The translations under genes and the position numbers were made by a program. Below, piece after piece: positions 16,971-27,300 of a DNA stretch of 39,022 bases. Each line of letters begins with the position of its first letter. Position 1 is the stretch's first letter. Under the pieces are notes generated by a model. The model was not told where the DNA came from, did no database searches, and saw nothing but the letters and a program-made list of their open reading frames with translations. Origin of the DNA: Oscillospiraceae bacterium (GTDB lineage Bacteria; Bacillota; Clostridia; Oscillospirales; Ruminococcaceae); contig JAFUHM010000023.1 in the NCBI GenBank assembly GCA_017468865.1, positions 1-39,022 of the forward strand, read 5' to 3'.

Positions 16971-18239
16971 ATGTCACTAAAAAACAGATCAAAGGATATG
17001 ACCCCGTTTGATATGGCACGCCGTCCCGTAAAGCAGAACCCGTTTCTCATGCCGCTTGTCTGGGGAGTATGCTATGTCATGACAAAAATGCAGGGGCTTG
17101 ACAGGGTGCGTCGCATCGGCATGGACGGGCTGAAGCCGCCTTTTCTGGTGATAGCTTCGCATCAGGGGTTTTCCGATTACTATATTGCGCCGAGGGCGCT
17201 GTTCCCTCACCGTGCAAGCTATATCTCCGACATGGAGGGATTTGCGGCATTCGGGAATGAACTGTACAGGCAGATAGGGTGCATCGGTAAACGCCGCTAC
17301 ACGGCTGATCTGTCGGTGGTGAGGAATGTGCGCTATGCCCTTGATGTGCTCGGTCAGCCTGTGGTGATATTTCCCGAGTCAAGGCACTGCGATGCGGGGG
17401 TAACTTCCACTCTCCCCGATAATCTGGGGAAGCTGATAAAGCATCTGGGAGTGCCTGTGGCTGTACTCACGGCAAACGGGAGCTATCTTGCAAATCCCTT
17501 CTGGGATGAGGAAAGGACACGGCGGACGAAGCTCTCGGCAGACATCGAGGCGGTATTTACCTCGGATGATGTGGAAAGGCTGCCTGAGGATGAGATACAG
17601 AGGATAATAGCGGATAAGCTCAGGTACGATGAATATGCCTATCAGTGGGAAAACCGCATATCCATCAAGGACAGACCGGCACAGGGGCTGCATCTGCCGC
17701 TGTACAAGTGCAGAAAGTGCCTGTGCGAGGGACAGATGCAGGGCAGCGGTGATATACTTCGGTGCAGGGCCTGCGGTGCGAAGTGGGTGATGGATGAGTA
17801 CGGAAGATTATCCGCTGACGGGGAATATATACACATCCCCGACTGGTACCGCTGGGAGCGGAAAATGGCGGAGGAAGAGGCGTCAGAGGGGTATGACATC
17901 AGCTTTGCGGTGAGGGTGGAGGCACTTCCCAATGAGAAGGGCTTTGTACCCCTTGGAACGGGAACGCTGAGACATAATGCGGAAGGATTTGAGCTGTCCC
18001 TTGATAAGGAATATGACGGACTTGCGGATGTGTTTCCCCTGCGTATCCCGTCAAAGGCTCTCCCTTCCGTGCAGACGGAGTATAATTACAGGGGCAGGGG
18101 GAAATGCGTCGTGCTTTCATCGAAGAACTGCTGCTATTACTGTTACAGTGACGACCCCCGATTCATCGTGACAAAGCTCGAATTCATCGGAGAATACTTT
18201 TATTCTCTGTCACACGGGGATGCAATACACATCAAATGA
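16971..18239 (+). CDS. PlsC-type acyltransferase with C-terminal zinc ribbon
   Basis: The N-terminal ~210 residues form a glycerol-phosphate acyltransferase-like domain, with the HX4D catalytic motif SHQGFSDYY (H64, D69) and IFPES in place of the usual FPEGT-type motif. This family acylates lysophosphatidate or related lipids at the membrane. The remaining half is unusual: a zinc ribbon with C247, C250, C265 and C268, then about 150 residues of beta-rich sequence with a cysteine cluster CCYYCY near 385. The total of 422 residues is nearly double a plain PlsC. AGGAAAA precedes the ATG. Core phospholipid synthesis or a specialised lipid are both possible. Confidence 0.82.
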   Translation: MSLKNRSKDMTPFDMARRPVKQNPFLMPLVWGVCYVMTKMQGLDRVRRIGMDGLKPPFLVIASHQGFSDYYIAPRALFPHRASYISDMEGFAAFGNELYRQIGCIGKRRYTADLSVVRNVRYALDVLGQPVVIFPESRHCDAGVTSTLPDNLGKLIKHLGVPVAVLTANGSYLANPFWDEERTRRTKLSADIEAVFTSDDVERLPEDEIQRIIADKLRYDEYAYQWENRISIKDRPAQGLHLPLYKCRKCLCEGQMQGSGDILRCRACGAKWVMDEYGRLSADGEYIHIPDWYRWERKMAEEEASEGYDISFAVRVEALPNEKGFVPLGTGTLRHNAEGFELSLDKEYDGLADVFPLRIPSKALPSVQTEYNYRGRGKCVVLSSKNCCYYCYSDDPRFIVTKLEFIGEYFYSLSHGDAIHIK

Positions 18240-18261
18240 TGATAAATCAGCAATTATTGCG

Positions 18262-18290
18262 TTGAAATAAAGCGTATAAGGGGATATAAT
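18262..18290 (+). promoter_or_regulatory. Promoter of the GH43 gene
   Basis: TTGAAA (18262-18267), 17-base spacer, TATAAT (18285-18290), then CAAGACAGCGATG, identical over all 13 bases to the block after the esterase promoter. Confidence 0.85.
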
Positions 18291-18331
18291 CAAGACAGCG
18301 ATGTCAGGCGAAACATAAAGGAGGATCTCCG

Positions 18332-19726
18332 ATGAAAAAACAGGCATATAATCCTTATCTTCCCTCATGGGAATATATCCCCGACGGTGAGCCCTATGTC
18401 TTTGACGGGCGTGTGTATGTATACGGTTCACATGACTTTTACAACGGCTATGTCTTCTGCATGGGTGACTATGTATGCTGGTCGGCACCTGTGGACGATC
18501 TTTGGAACTGGCGGTATGAAGGGGTCATTTACCCTCGCAGTGCCGACCCTGAGAACCGTGACGGAAAGATGTGCCTCTATGCTCCAGATGTCACGGTGGG
18601 GCCTGACGGACGGTATTATCTGTATTATGTGCTGGATAAGATCTCCGTTATCTCAGTGGCGGTGTGCGATACTCCTGCGGGAAAATATGAATTCTACGGC
18701 TATGTCCGCTATCCCGACGGCACACGCCTTGGTGAGCGTGAGGGGGATGAGCCGCAGTTTGACCCGGGGGTGCTGACAGAGGGCGATGTGACCTATCTGT
18801 ACAGCGGATTTTGCGGAAGAGGGGACAAGTCCCGTACAGGTTCAAAGGTCGTAGTGCTTGACAAGGATATGCTCACTGTCAGGGAGGGACCCGTGCTCGT
18901 GGTTCCCGGCAGTGAATACAGTGCAGGGACGGAGTATGAGGATCACGCTTTCTTTGAGGCTTCCTCCATAAGGAAAGTGGATGACAAGTACATCTTCATC
19001 TACTCATCAGAGGTGATGCATGAACTTTGCTGGGCAGTCAGCGACAGTCCGCTTGGCGGCTTTACCTACGGCGGAGTGCTGATAAGCAACGCCGATGTGG
19101 GGATAGACACCTATAAGCCTGCGGATATGCCTATGGCATATGCCGCCAACGATCACGGCAGCATAGTCATGATAAACGGTGAGTGGTATATCTTCTATCA
19201 CCGCCACACCAACAATACATGGTACTCACGTCAGGGATGTGCGGAGAAGCTCGTTTGCACCGAGAAGGGCTTTGCACAGGCGGAGATGACTTCCTGCGGG
19301 CTCAACGGAGGCCCTCTTGCAGGAAAGGGCGAATATCCCGCATACCTTGCCTGCAACCTGTTCACCGAAAAGCATGATCTGTATGTAGGTCAGCCCCATG
19401 CTCCCCGTGTGATGCAGGACGGCAGGGACGGCGATGAGAACGAGGGCTATATCGCAGACATCACCGACGGCACCACGGCAGGATTCAAGTACTTTGACTG
19501 CAGGGGCGTCAGAAAGATAAGCATTGCTGCCAGAGCCTATGCCGACGGCGTGTTCGAGATACGCACGAAATGGGACGGCGATGCGCTTGCGGCTATCCCT
19601 GTCGTCAGCAGCAACGTATGGGAGACATATACTGCCGACATCGACCTCCCCGACGGAGTGAATGCGATCTACATCACATACAGGGGCACGGGCACACCTC
19701 AGCTCAAGAGCTTTACGCTTGCATGA
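18332..19726 (+). CDS. GH43-family glycosidase with CBM6-like C-terminal domain
   Basis: A 464-residue glycoside hydrolase, probably acting on arabinose- or xylose-containing oligosaccharides. The five-bladed propeller (about 1-320) shows the N-terminal DGEPYVFDGRVYVYGSHD strand with the likely catalytic base region, YAPDVT with the modulating Asp, and FFEASSIRK with the probable acid Glu. The last ~120 residues resemble a CBM6-type carbohydrate-binding module (YFDCRGVRKISIAARA start). There is no signal peptide, so it should act inside the cell on imported oligosaccharides. AAAGGAGGA precedes the ATG. Exact substrate is not readable. Confidence 0.87.
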   Translation: MKKQAYNPYLPSWEYIPDGEPYVFDGRVYVYGSHDFYNGYVFCMGDYVCWSAPVDDLWNWRYEGVIYPRSADPENRDGKMCLYAPDVTVGPDGRYYLYYVLDKISVISVAVCDTPAGKYEFYGYVRYPDGTRLGEREGDEPQFDPGVLTEGDVTYLYSGFCGRGDKSRTGSKVVVLDKDMLTVREGPVLVVPGSEYSAGTEYEDHAFFEASSIRKVDDKYIFIYSSEVMHELCWAVSDSPLGGFTYGGVLISNADVGIDTYKPADMPMAYAANDHGSIVMINGEWYIFYHRHTNNTWYSRQGCAEKLVCTEKGFAQAEMTSCGLNGGPLAGKGEYPAYLACNLFTEKHDLYVGQPHAPRVMQDGRDGDENEGYIADITDGTTAGFKYFDCRGVRKISIAARAYADGVFEIRTKWDGDALAAIPVVSSNVWETYTADIDLPDGVNAIYITYRGTGTPQLKSFTLA

Positions 19727-19738
19727 TAATAAACAGGG

Positions 19739-19763
19739 ACCCCCTTGGAGCATCCAAGGGGGT
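19739..19763. terminator. Bidirectional terminator between GH43 and coaX-like genes
   Basis: A perfect 11-bp stem (19739-19749 with 19753-19763) with loop GCA. T-rich sequence follows on the plus strand (GTATTGTATTATT) and on the minus strand (CCCTGTTTATTAT). Confidence 0.85.
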
Positions 19764-19771
19764 GTATTGTA

Positions 19772-20533
19772 TTATTGGTATTTGTTTTTATTATATATTT
19801 TCCGCAGACCTTTCAGAGAAAGATCCGTGTCGGTAATGATCTGATGGGTAAGTAATCCGCTGATCGGAGATGTTTCAGTCATGATGACGGCTGGCATGGA
19901 ACCCAGTTCACGGGCTATCCCGTCTATTATGCCGTCGATCGCACAGGCAAATCCGTAGAATGCCCCCGAACGCAGACAGTCCGTAGTATTGGTGCATATC
20001 ATCTTCTTAGGCGCATCTGTCAGGGGCACATGGGGAAGTGATGATGTCCGCTGTCTGAGCGCATCCATTGAGACATCTATCCCCGGCATGAGAAGACCGC
20101 CGATATAGCGTGCCTTTTCGTCGATGACACCGATGCTTGCGGCTGTACCCATGTCGATTATGACCATGGGAAGGGAGTATTCTCCCAGGGCTCCGACTGC
20201 CTGTGTGACAAGATCGGCGCCAAGCTGTGCAGGGTCATCTATGATGATATGGAGCCCTGTCTTGACACCGGGGCCTACGGTGATCGGGTCATCACCCGTG
20301 AGCTTACGCACGGCGGACTTTGCCGCAGATGTCAGGGAGGGGACGACGGACGAGATGACAGAGCCTTCGATATCGTCAGCAGCAAAGCCGTACAGATCGA
20401 GTACGCTCCGTATGTGCATCGTCATTTCAAAGTCGGTGAGAGCCCTTGAAGTGACTTGCTCACTCCTTATCACATCAGCATCCACAAGTCCGATGGTGAT
20501 GTGAGCGTTATTTATACTTACCGCAAGTATCAT
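19772..20533 (-). CDS. coaX: Divergent type III pantothenate kinase
   Basis: The family phosphorylates pantothenate in the first step of coenzyme A synthesis. Length (253) and many motifs fit: GAD at 105-107 with the catalytic-base Asp, IIDMGTAASIGVID around D127, GGLLMPGI and LRSGAFYG. The N-terminal phosphate-binding motif, normally DxGNTN, reads S6-I-N-N-A-H, so the conserved Asp6, Gly8 and Thr10 are lost. The Arg after GAD is Leu108. These changes touch ATP/Mg and pantothenate binding, so the activity is doubtful or altered. The start overlaps the ECF gene stop by four bases (ATGA), which links it to vitamin uptake. Confidence 0.85.
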   Translation of the reverse strand: MILAVSINNAHITIGLVDADVIRSEQVTSRALTDFEMTMHIRSVLDLYGFAADDIEGSVISSVVPSLTSAAKSAVRKLTGDDPITVGPGVKTGLHIIIDDPAQLGADLVTQAVGALGEYSLPMVIIDMGTAASIGVIDEKARYIGGLLMPGIDVSMDALRQRTSSLPHVPLTDAPKKMICTNTTDCLRSGAFYGFACAIDGIIDGIARELGSMPAVIMTETSPISGLLTHQIITDTDLSLKGLRKIYNKNKYQ

Positions 20534-21147
20534 GCTGCCTGCTCAGCCTTGATGAGGCCTGCCCTTGTAAGAGCGGCGGCGATGGCACCTGTCACCACTG
20601 CGGCTGTGATCGCTTCGATCACGCAGTTGATGCCGACAAACGCCACGGCAAATCCGAGTGCGGAGCTGATGGGGAAGCCCCATTCAGCCATCTTTGCCCG
20701 GAAGGAATCATTGTTCCAGAAGAAGGCGAGAAGGCATCCTGAAAAGCATAAGGTGTTGAAGGCTGCGGCACAGAATCCCGTGATAAGGCTTGCGACAACA
20801 TTGCTGTTGAGAGCCTTGAGTGCCTTGAAGACGAGCCCTGCGAGAAATCCTGCCAGTACACGGGCACCTATGCACATGATGAACGTGCCCACGGGAGAAA
20901 AGCCCATGAGGGTAGTGCCGAAGAGGTCTGCGCCAAAGCACTGGACAAAGCTCGTGATACCGAACACCAGTCCCAGTATGGCGCCTGCAAGAGGGCCTAC
21001 GGCAATTGCACCGATAGCAACGGGTATCATCAGGAACGAGATGCTCACTCCGGGCACCTTGAGGTAGCCTATGGGAGTGAATGCCATGATGATGATGAGT
21101 GCCGCCATCAAGCTTAAGATGACGAGCTTGCGGGTCGAAAGTTTCAT
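20530..21147 (-). CDS. ECF transporter substrate-binding (S) component, probably for pantothenate
   Basis: A 205-residue membrane protein with about six hydrophobic helices. GSGIS-like motifs are absent, but it shows the family pattern IPVAIGAIAVGPLAGAILG and GLVFGITSF. S components bind a vitamin and dock with a shared energizing module (EcfA/A'/T), which is not in this window. The start is ATG 21147 with GGAGGAT upstream. The four-base overlap with the pantothenate kinase-like gene suggests pantothenate as substrate; this is inference from context. Its own promoter is at 21201-21229. Confidence 0.85.
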   Translation of the reverse strand: MKLSTRKLVILSLMAALIIIMAFTPIGYLKVPGVSISFLMIPVAIGAIAVGPLAGAILGLVFGITSFVQCFGADLFGTTLMGFSPVGTFIMCIGARVLAGFLAGLVFKALKALNSNVVASLITGFCAAAFNTLCFSGCLLAFFWNNDSFRAKMAEWGFPISSALGFAVAFVGINCVIEAITAAVVTGAIAAALTRAGLIKAEQAA

Positions 21148-21200
21148 ATTATCCTCCTTGTTACCGTTCCCCGTGCGGGGATACAATACAATACAAACAC

Positions 21201-21229
21201 AGTATACCATGCCACGGGGGATTTTGCAA
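21201..21229 (-). promoter_or_regulatory. Promoter of the ECF-coaX operon
   Basis: On the minus strand TTGCAA (21224-21229), 17-base spacer, TATACT (21201-21206). The short leader contains a CCCCG-CA-CGGGG hairpin at 21170-21181. Confidence 0.75.
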
Positions 21230-21293
21230 TAGGGAATTTGCATAAATACTGAGAGAAGACAGGCATAAAAACTGTGACGGGATGAGAGTAGGA

Positions 21294-21322
21294 AAGCGGC
21301 AGAGACATTTTCTCTGCCGCTT
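21294..21322. terminator. Hairpin terminator after the NRPS gene
   Basis: A perfect 12-bp stem (21294-21305 with 21311-21322) over loop CATTT lies 14 bases past the NRPS stop. The trailing T run is short (TTTCCT), but stem strength makes termination likely. It separates the NRPS operon from the ECF operon. Confidence 0.75.
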
Positions 21323-21335
21323 GTCAGCTCTTATG

Positions 21336-24300
21336 TCAGTCGAAAAATCCCAGACCCGTCAGGGCAGTGACAAATCTTCTGATGTAGTCCCATGTAGTGG
21401 GAGCCCAGATGACACCCATCCTGTAAAGCACCTGCATGGTATAGTCGCAGGTCTTGGGGAATGATACCACTTCCTTGTCATCGGCAGATCTTGCGTATGC
21501 CATGAGGGGGGTAAGTTCGGAAGCCTTTGCGGGATTACCCTGCGCATCGGCAAATACCTTTGAGAACTCATCCGCTTCCACGCCCCTTATCTTGTAGCCG
21601 CATTCGCCGAGTTCGTGGAACACCCTTGCCATGCTTACGTTCTGGTCGTTGACCGCATGGAAGAGGACACATTCGTCGGGAGTCCTGCAAAGTGCGAGGG
21701 ATACCTGTGCGGTGGTGTCGATGGGGGAGAATTCCATTGAGGACGCCATCAGATCATAGGTGGCACAGCCGAGGAGAGCAAAGGCACGGAGCCTGCCCAT
21801 TGCTGAGTTGGCACTGAAATTGATCTGGAATTCGCCGTCGGAGGAGCGTGCGGACAGGTTGCCGTAGCGAAGTATCTTTGCCTTGAGCCCTCTTTCTGCG
21901 ACAGCTTCAAGTATGGCTCTTTCCGCAAGGAACTTGGAATATACATATTTGTTTGACAGATCCTGCCTGAAATACAGATCCTGCTCGGTGGGGGAGAATC
22001 CTTCGGGCACATCGTCCTTGTATGCGGCACCCCTTACGCTCATGGTGGATGACTGGATAAGTGCGGCATCGTGGGCAAGGCACAGACCGATGAGATTTAT
22101 CACACCGCCCACATTTACGTCCTCTATCACGGTGCTGCTGGAGAAGTGCTTGACCACTGCGGCGCAGTTTATCACCGTATCGAGCCTGATGTCCTTGAAC
22201 ATATCCGTGAGGGACTTGTCGGTAATGTCGCCCTCGGTCACGAAGATGCGCCTGCCTATGAGGGATGACAGATCCGTGTCAAAGTAGTAGAAGTACATCC
22301 TTATCAGACGCTCTGCTGCGGTGAGGCCGTCCTTGCCCCTGAGTAGGCAGTAAATCCGTCCGCTTTCCTGTTCAATGAGCTCGTGAAGGATATGTACGCC
22401 GAGATAACCTGCTGCGCCTGTGAGGAGGACATCGCCTATCTCACGCATCTTTCCGTTTCTGAAGGAGTCGATGTTGTTGCGGGAGAGCAGTTCGTTGATG
22501 GCGGTGTAATCATATCCGGATACGTCGCTCCCGACCTTTGCGGGGGCATCCGATGCCTCGGTGAGGGCGGCAAGCTGCTTTGGAGTGGGGTTGTCGAACA
22601 CATCGGCAAAGGTGATGTTGAGCCCTGCCTTGCCTGCTTCGATGATAACATTCGTCACCAGCAGGGATGTGCCGCCCAGGTCGAAGAAGCTCTCGTTGAC
22701 GCCTACGTTGTCCGCATGAAGGAGCTTTGAGAATATCTCGCAGAATACCTTCTCTGCCGCAGTTTCAGCCTTCTCTCCGTCATTTGTCCTGTACAGTTCG
22801 GGAGTGGGGAGGTTTTTCAGATCAAGTTTGCCGTTGGGGGTGATAGGCATGGCATCAAGCTGCATGAAAGCGGTTGGCACCATATAGGGCGTGAGCACCT
22901 TTGCCATCTCCGAGCGCATCTCACCGATGTTTACCTCGTGATCGGCTGTGAACCATGCACAGAGATGCTCTATGCCGTTTATCTTGTCTATCTTGACAGC
23001 GGTGCGAAGGATGCCTTTCATGGAGGCGAGGACATGATCTACCTCATCGAGTTCGATGCGAAGACCCCTCAGCTTTATCTGGTTATCCTTTCTGCCGAGT
23101 ATCTCAACATGGCCGTTGTCAAGCCATCTTGCGAAGTCGCCCGATTTGTAGATGCGTACTCCCTTATATTCCGTGAACCTCTCTGCGGTCATTCCGGGGA
23201 GCCCGTTATATCCCGCACCTACGCCGGGACCTCCGATATACAGTTCACCTATGACGCCTGCGGGGAGCTCATTGCCGTCGGAGTCCACGATAAATTCCAT
23301 CACATTGGGCATAGGTCTGCCGACGGTGACTTTGTTCGCATGGGTAAGCTCTGCTTCATTGGACGAAACGGTGATCTCGGTGGGACCGTAGGTGTTTATC
23401 AGGCGGCAGTCATAGTTCTGCATGATGTCAAGCAGCCTGTCGGGGAATTTTTCACCTGCGCATACGACTACCCTGCACCGTGAAACAGCCTTGGCAAATA
23501 GCGGTGAGTCCATGAGCGCCATGAGCCTTGAAGGCGTGGTGATGAACACATCTGCGCCTGTCTTTTCCATAAAGGCGGCAAGTCCGGAAGCATCGCTTGT
23601 CTCTTCCTCACCGTCAAATGCTACGGTAAGTCCGTTGAACAGGGCGTTGCCGTATTCCTTTACGGACACATCGAAGGACAGGGTGGTTATGCTGTTTACT
23701 ACCGTGCCGTCAGTGACCATGGCATGACAAAGGACCTTTTCGGGATGATCCGTCATGTAGTCAGCCGCATTGCGGTGACGTATCATAACGCCCTTGGGAC
23801 GTCCTGTGGAGCCTGATGTGTATATCAGGTAAGCCAGGTCATCACCGGTGATCTTCACATCGGGAGGGGTCACATCGCCGCTCTCAAACAGCTCATCAGC
23901 TATGATGGCTTTGTCACCGTAGGCATCAGCCTTATCCTGTGTGGTGATGATGAAGGGAGCGCCTGAATCCTCTATGATATGCCTGATGCGGTCTGACGGA
24001 TAATTCGGGTCGCAGGGGATGAATGCCATGCCTGCCTTGGATATGCCGTAGATCGCAAACAGTGCCTTTGATATGCGGGGCATGAGCACGACGATCCTGT
24101 CGCCTGCCGAGGCACGCCTGAGCAGTGCATTGGCGGCACGGTTTGCCATTTCATCGAACTGACGGTAGGTGAATGTGCCGTCTGCCGCATACAGAGCCAT
24201 GCGGTCGGGGTATTCCGCCGCAGTTCGCTCAAGTCCCGTATGGAAGAAGGTGTCGTCGGGGATGGGGGGCATCTGCGCACTCATGCGGAATGAACGCAGC

Positions 24301-27300
24301 TGTGCTTCCCTTGCCTCGTCGATCAGCGTCACCTTGCGCAAAGGACCGTCGGTGAAGAACTTGTCTATGACTATCTCATAGGAACGTACAAATTCGGATA
24401 TGAACTTTTCGGAATAGAGGGAATCGCTGTATTCGCACTGTATCGATGCAGAACCGTCCTTGTCTATTATCCTGAGGGTAACGGGGAATTTTGCGGTCTC
24501 AGGCTCGATCACGCTCATGCTTTTCATGTGGGGAGCGCTTATCGTGTCAACGATACCCCGCTGATACTCATACATGATATTCACGGAATATCCCCATTCT
24601 GCTGCGACACGGGCAAAGGGGTAGCTTTCATGGGAGACCGCTGCGTCAAAGGATGCCGAGGTCGCCTTCACGAAATCGGATATGCTGCCGTTAGTGAGGC
24701 TTGATGCCAGGGACAGGGTGTTTACGAACATACCGAAGGTGTCGGCGAAGGAAACATCCGCACGTCCGCTTGAAATGGTGGAGATATAGACCCTGTCGGA
24801 GGCGGTGAGCCTTGCAAGAGTGTAGTCAAGGGCGGACAGGAGGAATGCCGCTTCGGAGACATTCAGCTTCCTGCATATCTCCTCAGCCCTGTGCTGATCG
24901 TAATTCCCGTAAACATATGCCTTTCTGCCCTTCCTGTCGGACACGGGCAGATCGGGAGTAAGCTCTGTGACCGATTCAAAGTCGCAGAGGAGGGAGTCAA
25001 AATACTTCTTGTATCCTTCCGCATCCTTCTTGAGTGCGGATGTGCTTTCCTGCACAAAGTCAAAGTAGTCCTTCTTTTCGCCCCTTGCCGTCTCACCGCT
25101 GAGCACCTGACCCAGTTCCTTTATGAACAGATCGGCGGAGAAGCCGTCAAAGATGAGGTGGTGTATATCCATGAACAGATACACGGCCTTTTCCGTGCGG
25201 ATGACCGAAAAGCGGTAAAGGGGTGCTTTGTTAAGGCGGAAGGGTACAGACTGCCTGTCACGGTAGGCGGCAAAGGTATCCTCGGCCATTTCGATAACGG
25301 GGACATCCTCCTCAAAGGTGTCGTTCCTGACAGCCCTTATCTCACCGTCTGCCATGTCAAAGTGAACGTTCAGTGAGGGGTGAGCCTTCACCACGGATGT
25401 TACCGCCTCACACAGCTCATTTACATCTGTGCCGTCGTCAAACTCGATCATCACGGGTATGTTGTAGGCGGTGCTGTCCGCTGACTTCATACACTCGATA
25501 TACACACCTGTCTGAGCGGCTGAAAGGGGAGAAGAGGATGCGGTCTGTGAGGATGTGTGTGCGCCTTTTTGTCCGGAGAGCCAGTTTTCAAGGATAAGAT
25601 CCTCGATGCCCAGGAGAGTGATCCCCTTGAACGACTTGACGGGGATATTTATGTCAAATCTCTTGTAGAGGGCGGAGGACAGGCGTATGGTGCTTATGGA
25701 GGTAAGGCCTGCATATTCAAGAGGGGTGTTCACGGGTACGCTGTCGGTGGACAGTATCTTCCCGATGATGTCCTTGAGTTCCTTTTCAAGGGCATTGTCC
25801 TCATGCTTTTCTTCCGTGATCTCTATCACAGGCTCCGGGAGGGCTCTGCGGTTGACCTTGCCGTTCTGGGTGAGGGGGATGCTGTCTATCTGCATGATGG
25901 ATGCGGGCAGCATATAGGCGGGCTTGCGTTCGAGGATGAATTCGGAGAGAGCCTTCATATCCACCTTTGAATAGGATACCACATAGGCTGCGACAGCCTT
26001 GCCCTCTGCACCAAGGTCACGGGCGGTGACTGCTGCATCTCTGATGCCGTCAAACTCACGGATAACGGCTTCGACTTCCGACAGCTCGATGCGAAATCCG
26101 TGTACTTTTACCTGACCGTCACGTCTGCCTATGAATTCTATCTCACCGTCACAGCGGTAGCGGACGATGTCTCCGGAGCGGTAGGCAGGGCGGTATTCAC
26201 CGTCATCAAAGGGATTGTCAACGAATACTTCGGCGGTCTTTTCGGGGCGGTCAAGGTAGCCTGCTCCCACATGAGGCCCTGCTATCAGGAGTTCGCCCAG
26301 TGCGCCCGCAGGCACACGATGTCCGAACATATCCACGATGTAGCATTTTATATTGTCGATAGGTCTGCCTATGGGGATATTCTCTTCCCTGTGAGTTACC
26401 TTGAAGACGGTGGTCAGTATGGTACACTCCGTAGGGCCGTACACATTGTAGAAGTCGAGGTTTTCGGGGGGATCCATGGAGGCAAGCTTTTCGCCGCCTG
26501 TGGAGACTGCCCTGAGATACGGGTTCTTTGTCTCCGTCACGAACTGTCTGCCCACCTGTGTGGTAAAGAACGCAAGAGATACACGGTTGTCGGTGTAGTA
26601 CTTATCCATTGCGGGGAGATCAAGTCTCATATCCTCGGGGACGATGCAGACAGCCGCACCGTATGAAAGGGCGGGGAACATATCCATCATGCACGCATCA
26701 AAGCCGAATGACGCATACTGTCCCACCCTGTCCTCCGATGAGAGGGCATAGTATGAGGCATACCAGTCTATAAAGCAGACAAGGTTCCCGTGAGTAAGTC
26801 TGACACCCTTGGGAGTGCCTGTCGTACCGGAAGTGTAGAGAAGGACGAATGTGTCGTCGGGAGCGATATCCGCAGAGGGTGTGCCGTCGGGCAGAGAGGG
26901 TATCTCGGAGAGATACAGCACCCTGGCGTTATGCTCGGTGATAAGAGGGCACAGCTGCTCCGTGGTAATGATAAGGGCAGCTTTTGCATCGCCTGCCATG
27001 AAGGTGAGCCTTTCAGGGGGATAGGCGGCATCAAGGGGCTGATACGCACATCCTGCCTTTGCCGCACCGAGAGAAGCGGCAGCCTGATAAATGCCTCTGG
27101 GTATGAGGACAGACACCACTCCGCCTTTGATGCCGAGGGAAAGGATATATGCGGCGATCTTGTCGGAGAGCCTGTCGAGCTCCCTGTATGTGATGCGCTG
27201 GTGCATATATATCACGGCGGTGTTGTCCGGATATGCTGCGGCTGCGGCTCTGAACAGGGAAACTACCGTCTGTTTTCTGTCGTAGTCGGTCCCTGTGAGG

